From assembly GCA_036011305.1 (NCBI GenBank), contig DASCNA010000167.1, positions 1 through 64,000 of the forward strand: 64,000 nt of DNA, in the 5' to 3' direction. Below the pieces are notes generated by a model. That model had not been told where the DNA came from and ran no database searches. It saw nothing but the letters and a program-made list of their open reading frames with translations. Numbering within the stretch: the stretch's first letter is position 1; every line of letters begins with the position of its first letter. This DNA is from DASCNA01 sp036011305. GTDB lineage: Bacteria > Verrucomicrobiota > Lentisphaeria > Victivallales > GWF2-38-69. Below, one piece after another: positions 1-8,549 of this stretch. A program made the position numbers and the translations under genes.

Positions 1-27
1 AAAATAAATTTGCATTTTATAAAATAG
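1..27 (+). CDS. 3' end of a convergent gene, same tail as its neighbour
   Basis: The first 27 bases read K-I-N-L-H-F-I-K-stop (TAG) in frame 1. This is exactly the C-terminus of the minus-strand gene ending at 132. The rest lies outside the window. The natural reading is a second copy of the 505-residue coiled-coil gene in inverted orientation, facing the first across the palindrome. It is called only from this eight-codon match and the palindrome. Confidence 0.45.
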   Translation, partial: KINLHFIK

Positions 28-158
28 TATTTTAAAATATTTGATTGTAATTATACTTATGCTGTCTGTTTAGTCAATGCATTGACTAACCAGCCAGCCT
101 AAGTATAATTACACTCAAATCTTTTAAAATACTATTTTATAAAATGCAAATTTATTTT
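1..158. repeat. 158-bp near-perfect palindrome
   Basis: Base i pairs with base 159-i over the whole stretch, centred at 79.5. I count five mismatched pairs out of 79 (positions 38, 45, 60, 65 and 69). The core at 70-89 is a perfect 20-bp palindrome. The outer 27 bp of each arm code for the same C-terminus of two convergent genes; the inner 104 bp are non-coding. The left arm reaches the window edge, so the repeat may be much longer. It could act as a bidirectional terminator, a cruciform, or mark the centre of a larger inverted duplication. Confidence 0.95.
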
Positions 159-1649
159 GTATTCATTAGAAATAAAATTCACGTAATCTATTAATAGATA
201 TTTCCCCCATATTCCTTTGTAAAACTCTATTTTCTTTTCTTTCCGTAGAGTTCGAAATATATATTTCAGACTATTAGGAGGAATCCCTGGATTTGCAACA
301 GCAAGTATTTTCTTTGCACAATCTGCACTAATATATTTATCCTTTCTAAACTTATCTGGATTTATACCTTCATTTTTTAAAATATTCATAAGAGCTAAAA
401 CTTGAGATTTTTTTTGAAAATCATTTTCATTTTGATCCAATGCTTCTGAAAATGCGTTCTTAACTATTGATTTGATTCTAGAATGTTTTCTATCAATAGA
501 TTCTGCAATATTATTATTTTTATTTACAAGAGATTTTAAATCGGTATTTTGCTGGGAACAAACATTTTTAGTTTCTAAAACATTCTCGTCAATTAAGTCA
601 AGTTTGCTTTCTGATAATTTTTGTCGTTTAATAACTTCTTCAATATTATTCTGAGTTGTATTAATTATTTTTTTATTATTATTTTGATTCTCTAAGATTG
701 TTTTGTTAAGTTTTTTGTAATCCTCACTATTATTTATTAGCTCCTTATAATTTTTACTATTTTCATTTTTTACCAATGCAAGATTTTCATTGATATTCGA
801 AGAAACCTCTTTAACTATTTCTTGATTCTTTACAATTGTTGTTGAATTATCAATAACTGTATTTAACTTTTCATCTACTGTCCCATGTTTAATTTCAAGT
901 TTCTCATTTGAAGTTTTTTGTTCTTTTTGAACTTCTTCAATACTATCTTTAGCTGAGTTTATTATATTTTTATGATCATCCTGATTAAGCAAAATAGCAT
1001 TATCAAGCTCTTTGATGTCTTCACTATTGGATAAGAGGTGGTCATATTGCGTTTTAGTTTTCTCTTGTAGTTCTGTAAGATTTTTATTAATACTTGAATA
1101 ATATTTTTCAGATTTATCCTGTTTATTAATTATTGCTTCTGAATTATCATTGACTAGGTCTAATTTGTTAGCATTAGTCTCTTGCTTAATCAGGGTTTTT
1201 TCACTAAGCTCTTTATTTTCTTTTGCAATATTTATCAACTTTTCATGCTGTTTATCGTTTTTAGGTTTATAACCAAGTATTTTTTTTGTTATAACCATTA
1301 ACATCATAAAAACTATAAGTCCTACAAGCAGAAATACTAAAAATAGATAAATATCAATTACGCTGTATTTATAAAGAAGGCCGCCAACTAAAACTATTAC
1401 ACCAAGACCTAAAATCCCAAAAATAAACCTTCCAATATCTTTATCATGCCAAAATTTTAAATTAATTTTTTCTTTATGTAAAATTTGCCCTGATATAATT
1501 GCTACCAAGACCACAAATATTATTTGTACCATTATTAAAATGAAGTCAGATAAATAATTTTTAGCAATTAAGAAAAATACAATTGATGCAATAACAACTA
1601 TCAAAAAATGCAAAATCCCTGTATAATCGGAAAGTCCTTTTTTTGCCAT
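132..1649 (-). CDS. Membrane-anchored coiled-coil protein with tandem repeats
   Basis: 505 residues; I do not recognise the family. Four hydrophobic segments (about 10-30, 33-55, 73-93, 98-121) form an N-terminal membrane domain. A long Asn/Lys/Glu-rich coiled-coil part follows, built of related units starting near 162, 261 and 349, with the shared pattern NSEDxKxLNxxIL-NQ. The C-terminal ~110 residues look globular and contain a plausible helix-turn-helix-like stretch (residues ~430-470). It starts 11 bp after the integrase stop codon, so the two are probably co-transcribed as part of one integrated element. Its last codons lie in the palindrome at the window edge. A sensor or scaffold role, or a defence-type membrane effector, is possible but not shown. 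Confidence 0.75.
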   Translation of the reverse strand: MAKKGLSDYTGILHFLIVVIASIVFFLIAKNYLSDFILIMVQIIFVVLVAIISGQILHKEKINLKFWHDKDIGRFIFGILGLGVIVLVGGLLYKYSVIDIYLFLVFLLVGLIVFMMLMVITKKILGYKPKNDKQHEKLINIAKENKELSEKTLIKQETNANKLDLVNDNSEAIINKQDKSEKYYSSINKNLTELQEKTKTQYDHLLSNSEDIKELDNAILLNQDDHKNIINSAKDSIEEVQKEQKTSNEKLEIKHGTVDEKLNTVIDNSTTIVKNQEIVKEVSSNINENLALVKNENSKNYKELINNSEDYKKLNKTILENQNNNKKIINTTQNNIEEVIKRQKLSESKLDLIDENVLETKNVCSQQNTDLKSLVNKNNNIAESIDRKHSRIKSIVKNAFSEALDQNENDFQKKSQVLALMNILKNEGINPDKFRKDKYISADCAKKILAVANPGIPPNSLKYIFRTLRKEKKIEFYKGIWGKYLLIDYVNFISNEYKINLHFIK

Positions 1650-1660
1650 TTTAATACCCC

Positions 1661-2944
1661 TTATGATTTCAATATTTTTAAAATTTCTTTTTCTGTAATA
1701 GTAAGTTTTTTTTTGTAGTTTAATAAATCCTGTATTTGGTTAAATTTATCTTCCATTGAGCTATTATCAGAACTTTTATCATTTGAAACAATTAGTGCAT
1801 TGTTTATTGAATCTTTTAAGGATTTATCTGAAAGCTTAATATAATATTTTTCCAAGGTTCTAACATTATCGCCAAGGATTTTAGATAATTTTACAATAGG
1901 AACTCCACTATCAGCACAAAATGATGCAAAACTATGTCTAAATGAATGAAATCCGTAAGCGTTCGTATTCAATAAGCGTTGTTCACCTTTTTTTACTTTA
2001 TGAATCTTGCTCAGCTCACAGAACTTAAATACTTTCATTGCATCTTTTTTGACACCGCTTCCATTCTGTAAATACCTCTGGGCAACATTAGGAATAATGT
2101 ATTCTGAATTTTTAATTAAATGAGCTTCATTTAGTTTAGAGAGTAGATTTGGTAATATTGGAATAACTACCTGTCTCTGAATTTTTCTTGTTTTTTCAGG
2201 TACTAATTTTATAATTTGTGTTTTTAGGTTTACAGAGTCCCACTTTATTAATGCACAATCAATAAGCCTTAATCCAGTCCATGCAGCAATATTGAATAAC
2301 AGCTCCATTTCATTTTTGTACATCATATGTAAATTAGGATCATTAAAGGCATTAAGAATTGAGATTATTTCATCTTTAGTAAGAGTGCTTCTAGTCTTCT
2401 TAGCTTCTTTTTTTCTGACTATTGAAATCCATGGATTAGAAGCTATATCTAAAGATTGATTAATAACTCTTGTTATTAGTTTAATTGACTGTAGGTGATA
2501 ATTAAAGGTATTAGCAGATATACCGGACTTCCATAGGAAAGTTGAATATTTTTGTGCTATATCCTTATCTATTTGCGTATAAAGTTTAATTGAAGGGTAT
2601 TCTTCTTTTAACCATTCACAAAGCTTTCTCCAGTTTCTTTCATAATTACCGAGTGTTCCTTCACTGGAATCAGGCCTTGAATGACTTTTTAAATATTTAC
2701 CCCAAACATCACAAAGTTTTAGTTTTACTTCTTTTGATAGCTTTCTAGCATTACTGATGTGAAATGCTATTTCTTCCTTAGTCTTAGAGTTAATGATTGG
2801 AATATATTCCTGGACTTTATTCTTAGCAACTTCTTTATCTTTAGTCTTAAGTGAAGTCTGCTTAATTTTACCATTGACCATATATCGCAAATAATAGGTT
2901 CCATTACGCTTGACTAAACTTCCTGTCCCGTGTTTCCGCTTCAT
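1661..2944 (-). CDS. Tyrosine recombinase / phage-type integrase
   Basis: 427 residues, the usual size for an integrase of genomic islands. An N-terminal AP2-like arm-binding stretch (GTGSLVKRNGTYYLRYMVNG) is followed by a SAM-like core-binding domain (~90-185) and a catalytic domain (~190-390). Catalytic signatures are visible: the first Arg in WTGLRLIDC, the HSFRH box (H-x-x-R), and the nucleophile Tyr in LEKYY. The ATG at 2944 has a GGAAAA ribosome site. The start lies 112 bp from the end of the anticodon stem of a tRNA-Val fragment. That is the classic arrangement of an integrase beside its attachment site, so the protein probably inserts the element into tRNA-Val. The catalytic residues look intact. 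Confidence 0.93.
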   Translation of the reverse strand: MKRKHGTGSLVKRNGTYYLRYMVNGKIKQTSLKTKDKEVAKNKVQEYIPIINSKTKEEIAFHISNARKLSKEVKLKLCDVWGKYLKSHSRPDSSEGTLGNYERNWRKLCEWLKEEYPSIKLYTQIDKDIAQKYSTFLWKSGISANTFNYHLQSIKLITRVINQSLDIASNPWISIVRKKEAKKTRSTLTKDEIISILNAFNDPNLHMMYKNEMELLFNIAAWTGLRLIDCALIKWDSVNLKTQIIKLVPEKTRKIQRQVVIPILPNLLSKLNEAHLIKNSEYIIPNVAQRYLQNGSGVKKDAMKVFKFCELSKIHKVKKGEQRLLNTNAYGFHSFRHSFASFCADSGVPIVKLSKILGDNVRTLEKYYIKLSDKSLKDSINNALIVSNDKSSDNSSMEDKFNQIQDLLNYKKKLTITEKEILKILKS

Positions 2945-3055
2945 GATTTTCCATATATTTCTAGGTTTTACTTTTATTTACTAGATAATATACATAAAAT
3001 CAGTCTATTTGCAATCATATTGTAACCAATCATGCAATATTTGTGGTTAATTACG

Positions 3056-3105
3056 CTACGTTGACATCGTGGAGGTCACAGATTCGAGTTCTGTTACGCC
3101 CACCA
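3056..3105 (+). other. 3' half of tRNA-Val(GAC), candidate att site
   Basis: Anticodon stem CTACG/CGTGG closes the loop TTGACAT (anticodon GAC, Val). Variable AGGTC, T-stem ACAGA/TCTGT with loop TTCGAGT, the 3' acceptor strand TACGCCC, discriminator A and encoded CCA all follow. No 5' acceptor strand (expected GGGCGTA) is present upstream and the D-arm does not fold, so this is not a complete tRNA. A tRNA 3' end next to an integrase is the expected attR of an integrated element. By orientation, the element lies to the left and the intact tRNA beyond the left window edge. Confidence 0.8.
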
Positions 3106-3437
3106 TCATTCTTGCCTCATTTAGCCTCAAAACAGCTAAATTTCTTTACTTAAATATACATCATTTCACAGCATTTACAGGTATAATCTTGTACCAATGA
3201 AAAATATTGCTATAGGCTGCATTGACTTATTAGTATTTTTTTAGTTAATGGACTAAGATATATTATCTGTAGGGGTTTAGAGTATAACATATTTATTTAC
3301 CCATTTTGATATGCCTGCAATTGAATTAAATGAAGAAGATGAATTTGCTTTCAACCTTTTATTTTGCCTATGAATCATGAAGAGTGCATTATATTACAGA
3401 AGCTATTCAGAAATTCGCATTCATTTCAAGTTATTTA
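3106..3437. other. Non-coding stretch right of the att site
   Basis: No supported gene in about 330 bases. Several short T- and A-rich runs and stop codons occur in all frames. This should be the chromosomal side of the att junction, or the edge of an older insertion. Confidence 0.5.
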
Positions 3438-3911
3438 TTAAGAATTATAAGCCCCAATTCTAAATAATTGGATAATAGAAAGAGCCGCGCCAACCACGTT
3501 TATAATGGTCCACCACAGCATAGATATTTTTAAATAATAAATTGGCTGAAAGAATATTATATAAACTGATATTATTATCAAAGAACATATTGTGTAATCT
3601 TTATCCATACAATTACTTCTTATTTTTATTACAAATATTTTTAAAGCTAAAATAAAAAGTATTACTAAGTTCAGACAAACTGCAATAGATAAATAACAAA
3701 GAAATAAATTACTATTGAGGACATAGGCATCATTTATAGATATACTGGATTTTGCAAATGCAAGTATGATTAAAATTTCTAATGAAAATACTATAAATAA
3801 AATTAATAGAGTAATGGTAAAAATAGAGTTCAGTAATACTTCAAATTCTTTTGGTGCATATTTACGATACAAAGAGAGATTCCTTTTTTTATATAAAAAA
3901 GTTAAACTCAA
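3438..3911 (-). CDS. Small multi-pass membrane protein
   Basis: About 157 residues with four strongly hydrophobic segments (about 29-53, 66-91, 104-122, 126-150) and basic ends. No family recognised. The first in-frame start is TTG at 3911; no ATG occurs before the middle of the frame and no strong ribosome site is visible. The true start is therefore uncertain and the gene could be a remnant. It stands alone between the att site and a broken regulator gene. Confidence 0.5.
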   Translation of the reverse strand: MSLTFLYKKRNLSLYRKYAPKEFEVLLNSIFTITLLILFIVFSLEILIILAFAKSSISINDAYVLNSNLFLCYLSIAVCLNLVILFILALKIFVIKIRSNCMDKDYTICSLIIISVYIIFFQPIYYLKISMLWWTIINVVGAALSIIQLFRIGAYNS

Positions 3912-4096
3912 AACTATCTATAATTGTTATTGTATTTTAAATGATAACCTAAAATAACAAATATTACTATCAGTCTGTCTACCTAACAGTCCTCTTTTCA
4001 ATAAAGGTCAAGATTCATTAAAGCTTTAAATTTGGATTTAATCTCTACCTAATGCATCTTGACTGGGAGCAAAAAAACTCTATTTATCTTCTACTT

Positions 4097-4474
4097 TTAT
4101 TTTGTTTTTTTTGAATTTTTACTTGATCTATTGAAAGTAAAATCTCTACATATAAAGCAATAAATTGCATCGTTTTTAATTCTATTAATTCTTTGATGAA
4201 TAGCCTGCTTACTAACTCCAAGTTTATTTGCAATTTCAGAGTAGCTAACCTCTGGATAATATGCTTTTTGCTGAAGAATATAAAAATCTTGCATCTTAAG
4301 CTGTAATAATTCATTAATCAAAGAACTTACCTCATCTAAAGAATAATTTCTCTCTTCTTTGTATTCATCTTTAGGATATTCAAATTCTACTATGTTACTT
4401 TCATGAGTCTGTAAATTCTAATCTATGTATAACTGTCCTAAACCATAATAATTAAAATCAAATTTTACTTTCAT
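4097..4474 (-). pseudogene. Small helix-turn-helix protein gene with an in-frame stop
   Basis: From ATG at 4474 the frame codes for 18 residues (starting MKVKFDFNYYG), hits TAG at 4418-4420, then continues open for over 100 codons to 4097. The second part contains a clear helix-turn-helix, EVSYSEIANKLGVSKQAIHQ, like sigma-70 region 4 or a small DNA-binding regulator. There is no good start codon after the TAG before the helix-turn-helix. TAG ends other genes here, so it is not recoded. Either this is a nonsense-inactivated gene or the base is a sequencing error. Confidence 0.6.
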
Positions 4475-4477
4475 AAA

Positions 4478-4510
4478 CGAATCTTCTTTTTTTTATATAA
4501 GAAGATTTCG
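4478..4510. repeat. Hairpin upstream of the surE-like gene
   Basis: Arms CGAATCTTC and GAAGATTTCG, one bulge, enclose a T-rich loop. It sits between the divergent HTH remnant (ATG at 4474) and the surE-like gene (ATG at 4554). It may be a terminator for something outside, or an operator for the divergent pair. Confidence 0.4.
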
Positions 4511-4553
4511 TCATCTAACTCTTAAAAATGATATCTTATGGAGATTTGAACAG

Positions 4554-5534
4554 ATGAGAAAAGTTATTTTAGTTTCATTGTTGACTCTTTGCTGTTGTCT
4601 ATCTTATGGACAAACTAAGAAATTCCGTCATATTTTAATTACAAATGACGATGGATGGCAAAATCATCAAGAGGAATTACTTACTTTGGCAAAAGCTGTC
4701 AATAAAGTAGCAGATCGCGTTTCGATCATTGTTTCTAATGTTAATAGATCAGGAACATCTAATTATGAAGGTGTAAGAAAACAGGTTAACACAACTTATG
4801 AAATAACATATCTAGGCAAGTCTGCAAAAAAAGGAGAAAATATCTCAGTATACACTATACCTGATTATCCTGCAGATTGTGTTTTTCTTGGTTTACAAGG
4901 TTTCTTTGGAAAAGATAGACCGGACTTAGTCATATCTGGAATTAATGATGGTGCAAATGTTGGACCAGACTGGTTTAAATCAGGTACTATTGGAGCAGTA
5001 AGAATGGCTGCCTACCTTAATGTAAAAGCAATTTCTTTTTCCGGGATTAATTACAAAAATAAAGATTCAATTAAACTAATAACAAACTGGATAAAAAAGT
5101 TCATTTCTTCTGGTTTTATTAACAACATGGGGCAATACACTTACCTTACAGTTGCATTCCCAAAGATACCATTTGACAAAATAAAAGGTTCAAAAATAGT
5201 AGAAAGAAAAATTTCCATTATGCCAACTGGAAATTTAGAAAACTAACCTAAAGAAAATGAGATTTACGAAAAGGCTAATGCTATCAATATAGTTAAAATT
5301 TTTAAAAAAGTCCCAAATAAAAAAGATAGTAGTACAATTTGGGTGACAGACAAAAATAACCCAAAATTAAAACCTTTACAACAAGAGCTCAGTTCACTCC
5401 CATCAAAAAATAAATTACCCATAGTGAAAGATGATGAGTATTATCTAAAACAAGGCTATATCGTTATTACACCAATGACAATAAATGAAAACGACTATTC
5501 ATCAATGAAAAAACTTTTAAAAAAAACAACCTAA
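4554..5534 (+). pseudogene. SurE-like nucleotidase gene split by an in-frame stop
   Basis: A signal peptide (residues 1-20, ending CLSYGQ) precedes a SurE fold. The metal-binding ITNDDG motif sits near residue 30 and SGINDGANVG near 124, so the enzyme would be an exported 5'/3'-nucleotidase-type phosphatase. TAA at 5244-5246 cuts the frame after 230 residues. The same frame stays open to 5534, encoding a further 95 residues typical of a SurE C-terminus (GYIVITPMTI). The stop is a single-codon lesion, so this is a pseudogene or a sequencing error. The 230-residue product would keep the metal site but lose the C-terminal part. It is followed by the first attC-like site, as in an integron cassette. 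Confidence 0.7.
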
Positions 5535-5580
5535 TTCCAAAGATTTATCCAGATGACAACGCAAATAGAAAATAAATCTT

Positions 5581-5650
5581 ATAACCAGCAGATGCACTTA
5601 ATATTTTTCCCGCTCCGCACCAAAAATATAAAAGATCATAAACGTTAAAG
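5581..5650 (+). repeat. attC-like site 1
   Basis: Left end ATAACCAGCAGATGCACTTA, right end CGTTAAAG. AAC (5583) and G of GTT (5644) are 61 bp apart. The inner stem ATATTTTT/AAAAATAT (5601-5608, 5622-5629) closes the loop CCCGCTCCGCACC. It lies between the surE-like gene and the lipoprotein gene. Confidence 0.65.
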
Positions 5651-5729
5651 ATAAAATTGAAGAAATATATTTGTACTTTAAGTATCTTTGGTTTAAATTT
5701 TTATAAATTCTAAAAGGGAGATAGGATTA

Positions 5730-6056
5730 ATGAAGAAACTAACAATTCTTACAATCGCTGCATGTGGACTAATAGCAATCTTAGCTGGATGTGCACCAAA
5801 ACTTCCCGTAGAGGATACAGCACAAGTTGGTCAACATCAAATTGTAATAATTGAACCTACAGAAGGGGCTGCTCATAATTTTAATAGTGGGAAAAACTAT
5901 TTGCAATTCAATTGCGGCAAAAATAATATTCACTTTGAAAATGAAATATTAACAGTAAATGGCAAGAAATACGTTATACCTAACAAAACTGATTCTATTA
6001 AGGTTAAATATGGAGTTGTGCAAATAAACGGCGAAACAGTTAAACCAATAAACTGA
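5730..6056 (+). CDS. Small lipoprotein
   Basis: 108 residues. N-terminal basic-hydrophobic signal with lipobox LAGC, Cys21 being the lipidation site; the mature part is short, polar and mostly beta-strand-like. No family recognised. The ribosome site AAAGGGAG lies 11 bases before ATG. It is followed by the first Ntn-hydrolase gene 37 bp downstream, and both lie in one cassette-sized interval (5651-7321) between two attC-like sites. A -10-like TATAAAT near 5702 suggests the cassette carries its own promoter. Confidence 0.75.
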   Translation: MKKLTILTIAACGLIAILAGCAPKLPVEDTAQVGQHQIVIIEPTEGAAHNFNSGKNYLQFNCGKNNIHFENEILTVNGKKYVIPNKTDSIKVKYGVVQINGETVKPIN

Positions 6057-6093
6057 TAATTTTAAATAATAAAGAATAGGTAAAATTGTGAAT

Positions 6094-7245
6094 ATGAAGA
6101 AAATTACTACTTGGGCTTTTGGTTTTATTATTAGTCTCGCAGCTATTACCACTTTGCAGGCAACTTCAACTTTCTTTTTGAATACAAAAAATGAAAGAGT
6201 TCTTGGATTTAATATGGATACTCCTTTTAACTCATATCAAGATAATATATTTGTTAATGTTAAAGATCAGAAAAAAACAGCATATATGCCATGGGAAAAC
6301 AAACCTTTACATTGGGTGTCCAAATATAACAGTGTTACGCAAAGTCCTTTTTCTATAAACTTTCCACTCACAGGTATGAATGAAAAAGGATTATGTATAG
6401 GAGAGACAACTCTTCGTGAAACTGAATATCCCAAAAAAGATTCAAGACCAGCTATAGGCACGTTCCAGTGGATTCAATACCAGCTTGATACTGCAGCAAC
6501 AGTTAAAGAAGTTATCCAAAGTATTTCTAAAGTACGAATTGCTCAAAATGGTTTTGCTAACATGTTCATAGTTGCAGATAAAGAAGGTAACTCTGCTGTA
6601 ATTGAGTTTATAAAAGGAAAACCTATAATCTTTACAGGTAAAACACTGCCAATACCTGTTATAACAAATAGAGAATATGGTTCTTCATTGAAACAACTAA
6701 TTGATTTCGAGTTAAAATCAAGAAAAGAAAATTTAGCAGAAAATCTAATTAATTTATATAAAATTGAATATCCATATTCTGTAGGGTATACAAGATTCAT
6801 AATAGCAACCAATTTAATAAAAGAATATCAAACTGGAAAGATAAATGAACCAATAAAAAACTATACTTTTTTTGCTTTAAGCTTGATTATGCAATCATCA
6901 TCAAAATGGAGTATTATTTATAATCCAGTAAAAATGTCAATTTCCTATAAGTTTAGGCATAACCCTGAAATTAGGACATTTCATTTCAACGATTTTAAAT
7001 TTTCACAAAATCAAATGATTTACATGGATCATAAGTTCAAAAATATCAATGAAATAACAAAAGATTTTACAGTATCGAGAAATAATGAAATAATTGCTAA
7101 AATGGCTCCACAGCTCAAGCAAGTATATAAAGGTTTATTTACGAAAACAAAACAGATAGAGAAGAATCCAATGGAAGCATTCAATACGTTTACAAAAGGG
7201 TTGCCCGAATATATTAAAAATGAATATGCAAAAAATAATAAATAA
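6094..7245 (+). CDS. Choloylglycine-hydrolase/acylase-like Ntn protein, Thr in place of Cys
   Basis: 383 residues from ATG 6094 (a GTG at 6088 is also in frame). A signal peptide ends near LQA-TSTFF. The protein resembles linear amide C-N hydrolases: N-terminal nucleophile strand, VLGFNMD, FPLTGMNEKGLCIGET, QWIQYQLD, and NMFIVADKEGNSAVIEF. It aligns throughout with the neighbour at 7341-8540. In that neighbour the residue after the cleavage site is Cys27; here it is Thr24. Ntn enzymes can use Thr, but this family normally uses Cys, so activity is uncertain. Substrate unknown: bile-salt, penicillin or other amides. Confidence 0.8.
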   Translation: MKKITTWAFGFIISLAAITTLQATSTFFLNTKNERVLGFNMDTPFNSYQDNIFVNVKDQKKTAYMPWENKPLHWVSKYNSVTQSPFSINFPLTGMNEKGLCIGETTLRETEYPKKDSRPAIGTFQWIQYQLDTAATVKEVIQSISKVRIAQNGFANMFIVADKEGNSAVIEFIKGKPIIFTGKTLPIPVITNREYGSSLKQLIDFELKSRKENLAENLINLYKIEYPYSVGYTRFIIATNLIKEYQTGKINEPIKNYTFFALSLIMQSSSKWSIIYNPVKMSISYKFRHNPEIRTFHFNDFKFSQNQMIYMDHKFKNINEITKDFTVSRNNEIIAKMAPQLKQVYKGLFTKTKQIEKNPMEAFNTFTKGLPEYIKNEYAKNNK

Positions 7246-7251
7246 AATTTC

Positions 7252-7321
7252 ATAACCAATAGGTGCACTTAATAGCTATTTCGTTCTGCTGCATAGCTGT
7301 ATGTGAACTCAAATGTTAAAG
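7252..7321 (+). repeat. attC-like site 2
   Basis: Left end ATAACCAATAGGTGCACTTA, right end TGTTAAAG. AAC 7254 to GTT 7315 is 61 bp. Inner stem around ATAGCTAT (7272-7279) and ATAGCT (7293-7298), loop rich in TTCGTTCTGCTGC. Nearly the same left arm as site 1. Confidence 0.68.
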
Positions 7322-7340
7322 ATAAAAAAGGATGGGGGAG

Positions 7341-8540
7341 ATGAATTTTTTATTAAAACGAAATCTATCAAGACTTGTAGTATTTATCACATTAATGACT
7401 TGTTCAGCAAGCTTTGCATGTTCAAGCTTTGCCCTTAAAAACAATGGAAGACTTTTTCTTGGCTATAACAATGATAATCATTATTATATGCATTATTGTG
7501 TCATGACTAATAATAGTGGAGTTATCAAAACCGCTTTTATAAATCATAAAAATCCTGCAAAATGGACATCAAAATACGGAAGTATCACATTCAATATAGC
7601 TAAAGATTTTCCTCTAACTGGTATGAACCAAAAAGGTTTAGTAGTTACAGATATGGCATTGAATAACTATGACAGCAATGAATATCCGTTCCCTAAAACG
7701 AAAAATAATCCCTTTATTCAAGAAGGTTCTCAATGGATTCAATATCAATTAGACAATTCAGCAAATGTTAAAGAAGTAATTGACAGCACAAGAAAACTGA
7801 ATCTTATTCCACAAATGGGCTTCCCAAACTTTCTTGATCACTTCTTTATTTGTGATAAAGAAGGACATATAGCAGTAATAGAATTTATGAGAGGTGAAAT
7901 GATAGTTCATACAGGTAATGAACTACCTGTTCCTTTAGTAACAAACTGGAAGTATGACAGCGAATTATATAATTTAGTTAAATTTTTAAAATTTGATAAC
8001 AAGAATAAACCTGATTTAAGCAAAGCTCCTATGTACAGCGATACTTGGCAAGATGGCTATATAGATGATCCACGATCTATACGTGGTACATATTTATTGG
8101 AAAAATATGAAAAAAATCCAGGAAAATCTCTTCTAAATGACGCTTTTGATATATTAAATCATATGCACAAGTTCTTCAAAAAAAATGATTATAATCAGAA
8201 CAATTTTGAAGTTGTCTATAATCCAAAATCAATGATTCTCTACTTCAATACAAAGAAAAACAGAAAAATTAGAGAGTTAAAATTTTCAGATTTTAGTTTT
8301 TCAAAACCATCTTTAGGATTAATTTGTGATGCAAATAAAAATATAACTAATGTAAAAAAAGACTTTTTACCTTATTCCCAAAAATTAAACAGAGAACAGG
8401 GAGAACTCTATATGAGTCAACGTATCAATGGTATGGGCATTTATAAAAAACCTAAACTTCTCAAACAGATTCATAAAATAGGAAATATGATGATAGAATA
8501 TCCAAACACATTTAAATTTGTAAAAAACAATCATAAATAA
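7341..8540 (+). CDS. Choloylglycine-hydrolase/acylase-like Ntn-hydrolase
   Basis: 399 residues from ATG 7341, with GGGGAG directly upstream; the ATG at 7332 lies inside that ribosome site and is less likely. The signal peptide ends CSASFA and the mature protein would begin with the nucleophile Cys27 (CSSFALKNNG). Family features: LFLGYNND, FPLTGMNQKGLVVTD, SQWIQYQLD, FLDHFFICDKEGHIAVIEF. It would be a periplasmic or exported amidase acting on amide bonds of conjugated small molecules. It is paralogous to the preceding gene but separated from it by an attC-like site, so the two came as separate cassettes or by cassette duplication. Confidence 0.85.
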   Translation: MNFLLKRNLSRLVVFITLMTCSASFACSSFALKNNGRLFLGYNNDNHYYMHYCVMTNNSGVIKTAFINHKNPAKWTSKYGSITFNIAKDFPLTGMNQKGLVVTDMALNNYDSNEYPFPKTKNNPFIQEGSQWIQYQLDNSANVKEVIDSTRKLNLIPQMGFPNFLDHFFICDKEGHIAVIEFMRGEMIVHTGNELPVPLVTNWKYDSELYNLVKFLKFDNKNKPDLSKAPMYSDTWQDGYIDDPRSIRGTYLLEKYEKNPGKSLLNDAFDILNHMHKFFKKNDYNQNNFEVVYNPKSMILYFNTKKNRKIRELKFSDFSFSKPSLGLICDANKNITNVKKDFLPYSQKLNREQGELYMSQRINGMGIYKKPKLLKQIHKIGNMMIEYPNTFKFVKNNHK

Positions 8541-8549
8541 AAATTAACT

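Noticed and set aside
1..158. Palindrome as an assembly fold-back artefact
   Set aside because: A fold-back would be perfect; here at least five pairs differ. Not fully excluded without reads.
3020..3105. Complete tRNA gene at the att site
   Set aside because: No 5' acceptor strand matching TACGCCC and no foldable D-arm upstream.
4418..4420. Recoding of TAG as an amino acid
   Set aside because: TAG is used as the ordinary stop in the coiled-coil gene (132-134), so recoding is not supported.
7332..7340. Upstream ATG as start of the second Ntn-hydrolase
   Set aside because: It lies inside the GGGGGAG ribosome site that serves the ATG at 7341.
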